From Campylobacterales bacterium (GTDB taxonomy: Bacteria > Campylobacterota > Campylobacteria > Campylobacterales > Sulfurimonadaceae), in the NCBI GenBank assembly GCA_026390135.1, contig JAPLGN010000025.1, positions 1 to 38,101 of the forward strand: DNA of 38,101 nt. Reading direction: 5' to 3'. Position 1 is the first letter of the stretch. Each line of letters begins with the position of its first letter. The notes under the pieces are model-generated. The model ran no database searches and was not told the DNA's origin. It saw only the letters and a program-made list of their open reading frames with translations. Shown here piece by piece: positions 33,917-38,101 of the stretch. A program made the position numbers and the translations under genes.

Positions 33917-34978
33917 TTAATATCCCTCAACTCGCAGTGCAATTTCATCTGCGAGGAGAAAATTTGGGTTAAAGTAGCGCCCATCGTGATGCTTCAACAT
34001 GTTTTCTTCACAAAGCAGTTTTGCAGTTTTGAGCTGATTTTTAGAGAGGATTGCTTCATCCACCCCAATACAACTTCTAAATCCTAAAAAAAGTTTTTCA
34101 CTTAGGAGGGCTTTTTTATCTAGGGGCTCTTCACTGATTTCGAGTGGATGTTCAATGTAATAGTCAATATCCACAGAAGGATAAAAACGGCAGTTGTCTA
34201 AAAAGCCAACCGCACCTGCACCCAATCCAATGTAGTTTTTCCCTTCCCAGTAGCCTAGATTGTGTGCTGATTTGCTTTTACCGAAATTGGAAATCTCATA
34301 GTGCTCAAATCCTTGTGAGGCTATTTTTTCAAAAAGCCATTGTGTGAGCACTAACTCTTCTTGGGCAATTTCGGGAGTTTTTTCAAAGGCAGTATGCTCT
34401 TCGATGGTGAGGGAATAGAGACTTATGTGATCGATAGGGAGCGAAAAGGCTTGGGTAATATCATTTTGTAAGAGTGCTTTGGTATCGCCTGAAACTCCAT
34501 AGATGAGATCGACTGAGAGGTGTTTAAAGCCAATTTTTTGGGCATTTCTAATAGCATTGAGTGCATGAGAAGTGTTGTGGGCGCGTCCTAAGGTTTTGAG
34601 TTTTTCATCATTAAAACTTTGCACCCCAAAGCTGATACGATTGACCCCTAAAGCATACATCCCCTCCAGCCATTGGAATGTTGCACTGTTGGGATTGGCT
34701 TCGGAGGTGATTTCAGCGTTAGGAGCTAAAAAAGGGCGAATGGTGTTAAAAATTTCGGTATACAGACTCGGATCCACGGTTGAAGGAGTTCCTCCGCCGA
34801 TAAAGACGGTTTCGATAAGACAGGAAGGATTAACGCCAAAACGTTTGAGCTCGAAATCGAGTTGAACACTAAGGGCTTGCATGTAGTGCTCACGCTGAGA
34901 GAATTTATCAACATAGGAGTTAAAGGCACAATAAGAACATTTACTGTCGCAAAAAGGGATATGAATGTATAAAAGCAT
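33917..34978 (-). CDS. hemW: Radical SAM heme chaperone HemW
   Basis: HemW is a radical SAM protein related to HemN that binds heme and helps its delivery; it is not a working coproporphyrinogen dehydrogenase. The 353-residue protein starts with the cluster motif HIPFCDSKCSYCAFNSY (C10, C14, C17). It shows VFIGGGTPSTV, ITSEANPNS and RISFGVQSFNDEKLKTLGR, and it has the shorter HemW length with no HemN N-terminal extension. A perfect -10 box lies only 5 bases before the ATG and no ribosome site is visible. Confidence 0.92.
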   Translation of the reverse strand: MLLYIHIPFCDSKCSYCAFNSYVDKFSQREHYMQALSVQLDFELKRFGVNPSCLIETVFIGGGTPSTVDPSLYTEIFNTIRPFLAPNAEITSEANPNSATFQWLEGMYALGVNRISFGVQSFNDEKLKTLGRAHNTSHALNAIRNAQKIGFKHLSVDLIYGVSGDTKALLQNDITQAFSLPIDHISLYSLTIEEHTAFEKTPEIAQEELVLTQWLFEKIASQGFEHYEISNFGKSKSAHNLGYWEGKNYIGLGAGAVGFLDNCRFYPSVDIDYYIEHPLEISEEPLDKKALLSEKLFLGFRSCIGVDEAILSKNQLKTAKLLCEENMLKHHDGRYFNPNFLLADEIALRVEGY

Positions 34979-34983
34979 ACGGG

Positions 34984-34989
34984 ATTATA
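34984..34989 (-). promoter_or_regulatory. -10 element of hemW
   Basis: Reads TATAAT on the minus strand, with 5 bases between it and the hemW ATG. The message should start at or next to the start codon, so hemW may be translated without a leader. Confidence 0.55.
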
Positions 34990-35011
34990 GTATTTTTAAT
35001 GGCGAATAGTT

Positions 35012-35017
35012 TACAAT
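35012..35017 (+). promoter_or_regulatory. -10 element of rppH
   Basis: TACAAT lies 33 bases before the rppH ATG in the divergent gap with hemW. No -35 match is seen. Confidence 0.45.
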
Positions 35018-35050
35018 ACGCGATAAAATTAACTAAAAAGATCATCCATT

Positions 35051-35521
35051 ATGAGTCAAACAAAATTTTATCGCCCCAATGTTGCTGCGGTAATCGTTTC
35101 CCATGAGTATCCTGATAAAAAAGAAATTTTTATTGCTGAACGTAATGATATGAACAATGTTTGGCAGTTTCCTCAAGGGGGAATCGATGAGGGCGAATCG
35201 CCTGAAGAAGCTCTTTTTCGTGAACTTAAAGAAGAAATAGGGACGAAGAAAGTCGAAATAATCGCAGAATATCCAGATTGGATTGCCTATGATTTTCCTT
35301 CGCATGTTGCGGCAAAAATGACACCTTTTGCGGGACAAAAGCAACGTTACTATCTCGTACGTCTCAAAGAGGGAGCGAAAATTGATTTGGATACCAAGCA
35401 TCCAGAATTTAAACAATACCGTTTTGTCAGTATGGATGAACTATTTGAAAACATTGCTCATTTTAAAAAGCCGATTTATGAACAAGTAATTTTACATTTT
35501 AAAGCGGAGGGATATTTGTAA
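35051..35521 (+). CDS. rppH: RNA pyrophosphohydrolase (Nudix)
   Basis: RppH removes pyrophosphate from 5'-triphosphate mRNA ends, which starts mRNA decay. The 156-residue protein has YRPNVAAVIV at the start, WQFPQGGIDEGESPEEAL and the full Nudix box (positions 43-65, with the REL..EE core). YPDWIAYDFP and GQKQRYYLVRL follow, as in RppH. It overlaps the lysC start by one base (TAATG). Other dinucleoside polyphosphate hydrolases share the fold, but the WQFPQGG motif favours RppH. Confidence 0.92.
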   Translation: MSQTKFYRPNVAAVIVSHEYPDKKEIFIAERNDMNNVWQFPQGGIDEGESPEEALFRELKEEIGTKKVEIIAEYPDWIAYDFPSHVAAKMTPFAGQKQRYYLVRLKEGAKIDLDTKHPEFKQYRFVSMDELFENIAHFKKPIYEQVILHFKAEGYL

Positions 35522-36732
35522 TGGTAATCGTACAAAAATTCGGCGGGACGAGTGTTGGCGATTTGGAGCGTATCCAAAATGTTGCCATGCGTGTTGCCAA
35601 AACACTAAAAGAAGGCCACCAAGTCGTTGCTGTAGTGTCAGCTATGAGCGGTGAGACGAATAAGCTGATTGCGTATGCTGAGCATTATACCGCCAGTCCT
35701 GAACGAAGTGAAGTAGATATGCTTTTAAGCTCAGGTGAGCGAGTAACAGCAGCATTGCTTTCAATTGCTCTTAATGCTCTGGGGCACCCAGCAGTTTCCA
35801 TGAGTGGTCGTCGTGCAGGTATCGTAACGGATAATGTTCATACAAAAGCACGCATTGAGAGTATTGATCCCTCATTGATGCGAGAACAGCTTGCACTGGG
35901 TAAAGTCGTCGTGGTAGCAGGATTTCAAGGAGTAAGTGAAGATGGCCAAGTAACGACATTGGGACGTGGCGGATCGGACCTCTCAGCAGTAGCCCTTGCC
36001 GGAGCTCTTCAAGCGGATTTATGTGAGATCTATACGGATGTTGATGGGATTTATACTACGGACCCGCGCATCGAGCCAAAAGCCAAAAAAATGGATAAAA
36101 TCAGTTACGATGAAATGTTGGAATTGGCATCACTTGGGGCTAAAGTACTTCAAAACCGTTCGGTTGAGCTCGCAAAAAAACTCAATGTTAACCTCGTAAC
36201 CCGCTCAAGTTTCACCGATGCTGAGGGGACACTTATCACAAAGGAAGAAAATATTATGGAAAAACCACTCGTTAGCGGCATTGCGCTGGATAAAAATCAA
36301 GCTCGCGTATCTCTAAGCGGAGTTATTGACCGTCCGGGAATTGCGTCGGATATTTTTACCCGTTTGGCAGACAACAGTGTTAACATAGATATGATTATTC
36401 AAACGCTTGGGCATGATGGTAAAACCAGTCTTGATTTTACGGTACCTAAAACGGAATTATTGGATGCACAAAATATCGTCGAACAGTTTGTGGGTGAAGG
36501 TGAGATTAGCGAAGCCAGTTACGATGAAAATATTTGTAAAGTATCCATCGTCGGTGTGGGGATGAAATCACACACGGGCGTTGCGGCAAAAGCGTTTCAA
36601 ACCATGGCGCGTGAAAACATCAACATTATGATGATTTCAACCTCTGAGATCAAAGTGTCGATGGTTGTTGCTGAAAAATACGCTGAACTTTCGGTTCGCT
36701 CACTGCATAGTGCCTATTCGTTGGATCAGTAA
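35521..36732 (+). CDS. lysC: Aspartate kinase
   Basis: LysC phosphorylates aspartate, the first step to lysine, diaminopimelate, threonine and methionine. The 403-residue protein begins VIVQKFGGTSVGDLERI. It has SGERVTAALLSIALNALG, TLGRGGSDLSAVALA and DVDGIYTTDPRI. Two C-terminal ACT domains (about 260-400) bind feedback inhibitors; VSLSGVIDRPGIASDIF and SIVGVGMKSHTGVAAKAF mark them. The start overlaps the rppH stop, and its own stop overlaps an ATG (36732) that looks like the former hobA start. Confidence 0.97.
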   Translation: MVIVQKFGGTSVGDLERIQNVAMRVAKTLKEGHQVVAVVSAMSGETNKLIAYAEHYTASPERSEVDMLLSSGERVTAALLSIALNALGHPAVSMSGRRAGIVTDNVHTKARIESIDPSLMREQLALGKVVVVAGFQGVSEDGQVTTLGRGGSDLSAVALAGALQADLCEIYTDVDGIYTTDPRIEPKAKKMDKISYDEMLELASLGAKVLQNRSVELAKKLNVNLVTRSSFTDAEGTLITKEENIMEKPLVSGIALDKNQARVSLSGVIDRPGIASDIFTRLADNSVNIDMIIQTLGHDGKTSLDFTVPKTELLDAQNIVEQFVGEGEISEASYDENICKVSIVGVGMKSHTGVAAKAFQTMARENINIMMISTSEIKVSMVVAEKYAELSVRSLHSAYSLDQ

Positions 36733-36782
36733 TGCGTCAATTTGACCAGTGGACTCTTGATGCGGTACATGAGCTGGTTTGA
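36732..36782 (+). other. Remnant of the hobA N-terminus in another frame
   Basis: An ATG overlaps the lysC stop as TAATG, the kind of coupling seen at several other junctions here. It opens a 16-codon frame, MRQFDQWTLDAVHELV, that stops at 36780-36782. As I recall Helicobacter HobA, its start (a Trp at position 7 followed by a helix) lines up with the first 12 residues. The rest of HobA continues one frame over. Confidence 0.55.
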
Positions 36783-37266
36783 AGAACAACGCTATGAATG
36801 GATTCCCCAAATTGTGAATGTTATGGATCAGATCATGCAAGGACACACTATTGTTGTTGTGACCGATCATGAACGACGATGGTTTTCGCACTATATTACT
36901 GAATCAATAAATAAGCGCACCAAAGAACGTCCTATGATACCAATCGTCGCTTTAGAAGCACTTCATCCTCATTTAAATCTGATGCGAGATGCTGAATCGA
37001 TCGATATGCTTAACGATATGCTTGACCTCTCTTATAATGGAAAATATTTCTTTTGGTACATTGGCAAAGGTGGCGATGAACGTCGTGCTGACATTGTTAA
37101 GCGCTCCAATGGTGCCTTCATTTGGATGATGGATGAAAATTATCCCAATGCTTTGTTACTTAGATCGTATGATTCACACATTGACATCAAGCTTCTTCAG
37201 CTTTATCGGCTTCTTGATCGTACATTAGCCGGTGTATTATTTGGGGAGATAGATGTTCACGCTTGA
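36760..37266 (+). CDS. hobA: DnaA initiation-associated protein HobA, N-terminus altered
   Basis: HobA binds DnaA and promotes initiation at oriC in Campylobacterota. The main frame (about 168 residues from ATG 36760; ATG 36769 is also possible) has SWFEEQRYEWIP, VVVTDHERRWFSHYI, FFWYIGKGG and KLLQLYRLLDRTLAGVLF. This matches the Helicobacter protein as I recall it. The order lysC-hobA-holB-folP is also the Helicobacter order. The first helix seems to be encoded out of frame at 36732-36767. So the gene is either truncated at its start by a small deletion, or contains a sequencing error. The C-terminal DnaA-contact fold appears intact. Confidence 0.8.
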   Translation: MRYMSWFEEQRYEWIPQIVNVMDQIMQGHTIVVVTDHERRWFSHYITESINKRTKERPMIPIVALEALHPHLNLMRDAESIDMLNDMLDLSYNGKYFFWYIGKGGDERRADIVKRSNGAFIWMMDENYPNALLLRSYDSHIDIKLLQLYRLLDRTLAGVLFGEIDVHA

Positions 37267-37876
37267 GCGAGGAGGAATCATTATCACAGAGCGATTTGAA
37301 GAAAAATCACTGGAAATTGAACACATCTTATCGCCTTTGCGAAGTGTACGTTTTATCTGTGAAGATTTTAAAATCGAAGATGCTAAAGAAGTGATTGCCG
37401 AAGCGTATAGAAGTGAAGAAAATACTAAAACGCTGATTCTTGGAGCAAAAAGCTTCACCATTCCTGCCCAAAATGCTTTGCTTAAAATCCTAGAAGAACC
37501 TCCTAGAAATATTGTCTTTATTTTGATGGCTCCTAATAAAAGCACGTTTTTACCAACGGTTCGCTCTCGAATGTCTCTGCAAGTCGAGCAAGAGAGTAAA
37601 AAATATGAGCCGCTCTCTTTGGTATTGCGTCAATTGGATATTTCAGAAATGTTTAGATGGGTAAAAGAGCATGATAAGTTCAAAAAACATGAAGCAAAAG
37701 AGTTGATAGAAAACCTTTTTCATCATGCAGTGTATGAAGAACGGTACAGTTTATCTGCAGTTCAGATAGAAGGATTTGAAAAAGCATTTCGACTCATCGA
37801 GCTTAATGGACGGACACAAAGTATCTTGATTATGGTGCTAATGAATTTTCTAAAAGAAGCCAAACGTGCACGTTGA
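37253..37876 (+). CDS. holB: DNA polymerase III delta' subunit, short epsilonproteobacterial form
   Basis: HolB is part of the clamp loader. The 207-residue protein lacks a Walker A motif and is much shorter than the E. coli subunit (about 334), as is usual in this phylum. The diagnostic part is SFTIPAQNALLKILEEPPRN followed by IVFILMAPNKSTFLPTVRSR (about 68-107). The rest is helical. It overlaps hobA by 14 bases and folP by 11, giving a continuous coupled unit. A zinc module was not seen. Confidence 0.85.
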   Translation: MFTLERGGIIITERFEEKSLEIEHILSPLRSVRFICEDFKIEDAKEVIAEAYRSEENTKTLILGAKSFTIPAQNALLKILEEPPRNIVFILMAPNKSTFLPTVRSRMSLQVEQESKKYEPLSLVLRQLDISEMFRWVKEHDKFKKHEAKELIENLFHHAVYEERYSLSAVQIEGFEKAFRLIELNGRTQSILIMVLMNFLKEAKRAR

Positions 37877-38101
37877 ACATCTCTCCTCCTCCTTAAATCT
37901 TAAAAATGCTCTTAAAGAGCTTGATGTTGATGGAGGAGGGGTCTCCATTTTGAATGATAAAGGGCATATCCATTTCATTGCCATTAAAAATTTACATGTT
38001 GGGGCGGCCAATATTCTTAAGCAGGATGCTTTAAGTATCGGGGCTGATTTGGCAGTTCCAAAAGGGACAGTAACCGCTTCCACTCCTTTTGTAGATACCT
38101 T
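37866..38101 (+). CDS. folP: Dihydropteroate synthase, N-terminal part (cut by window edge)
   Basis: Only the first 78 residues are in the window. They read as the N-terminal extension found in epsilonproteobacterial FolP: HIHFIAIKNLHVGAANILKQ, then DALSIGADLAVPKGTVTAST. The catalytic pterin-binding motifs would lie beyond the edge. The start is GTG 37866 inside the end of holB. The call rests on this segment and on the conserved order after holB. The enzyme joins pterin and p-aminobenzoate in folate synthesis. Confidence 0.75.
   Translation, partial: MHVEHLSSSLNLKNALKELDVDGGGVSILNDKGHIHFIAIKNLHVGAANILKQDALSIGADLAVPKGTVTASTPFVDT

Noticed and set aside
35042-35416. Minus-strand open frame of 124 codons opposite rppH
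   Set aside because: Phe/Ile/Arg-rich antisense of the Nudix gene, with no start signals.

Overview
The window looks like chromosomal DNA of a free-living Campylobacterota (epsilonproteobacterium), most like the sulfur-oxidising Sulfuricurvum/Sulfurimonas group. The evidence is a CheA-receiver fusion next to CheV and CheW, an ArsRS-like two-component pair, the gene order lysC-hobA-holB-folP known from Helicobacter, SorAB-type sulfite oxidation genes, and AT-leaning but not extreme base composition. The genus is an inference from gene content and order; no rRNA or tRNA gene is present to confirm it. Coding density is very high, with no gene-free stretch over about 180 bases. No insertion sequence, prophage, CRISPR array or tRNA was seen.

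Layout. 1-408: the 3' end of feoB. 481-4317: an OmpR-type response regulator facing a FecR-domain / OmpA-like / CHASE2 histidine kinase operon. 4415-7772: ArsRS-like regulator and kinase, surE, and a TcdA-like E1 enzyme. 7779-8261: an orphan PAS protein. 8440-15899: a tightly coupled chain greA-argC-lpxH/lpxJ-like-cheV-cheA-cheW-pepP. 15896-16808: two unrecognised genes on the minus strand. 16875-20598: a DUF445 membrane protein, clpB behind an HspR-type operator, and a small tetraheme cytochrome. 21269-26288: the conserved block rpmH-rnpA-yidD-yidC-jag-mnmE-ruvX. 26245-30031: an unrecognised minus-strand gene, ilvC, a polysaccharide-deacetylase-like gene and dprA. 30041-34978, minus strand: sorB, sorA, queA, tatC, tatB and hemW. 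35051 to the end: rppH, lysC, hobA, holB and the start of folP.

How the parts work together. Signalling is prominent: two complete two-component systems, a PAS protein of the energy-taxis type, and the chemotaxis core. The sulfite oxidase SorA carries a twin-arginine signal and lies just downstream of tatB and tatC, the exporter subunits it would need. YidC, YidD, RnpA and L34 form the usual membrane-insertion and RNase P block.

Points most worth a second look: the FecR/OmpA/CHASE2-kinase module with a convergent regulator; a perfectly conserved 20-residue repeat in the CheA linker whose codons have diverged; an HspR-type inverted repeat over the clpB promoter; an apparent frameshift or deletion at the start of hobA; and the unexplained gene pair at 15896-16808. 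Gene identities come from reading motifs and recalled family features; no database search was run.
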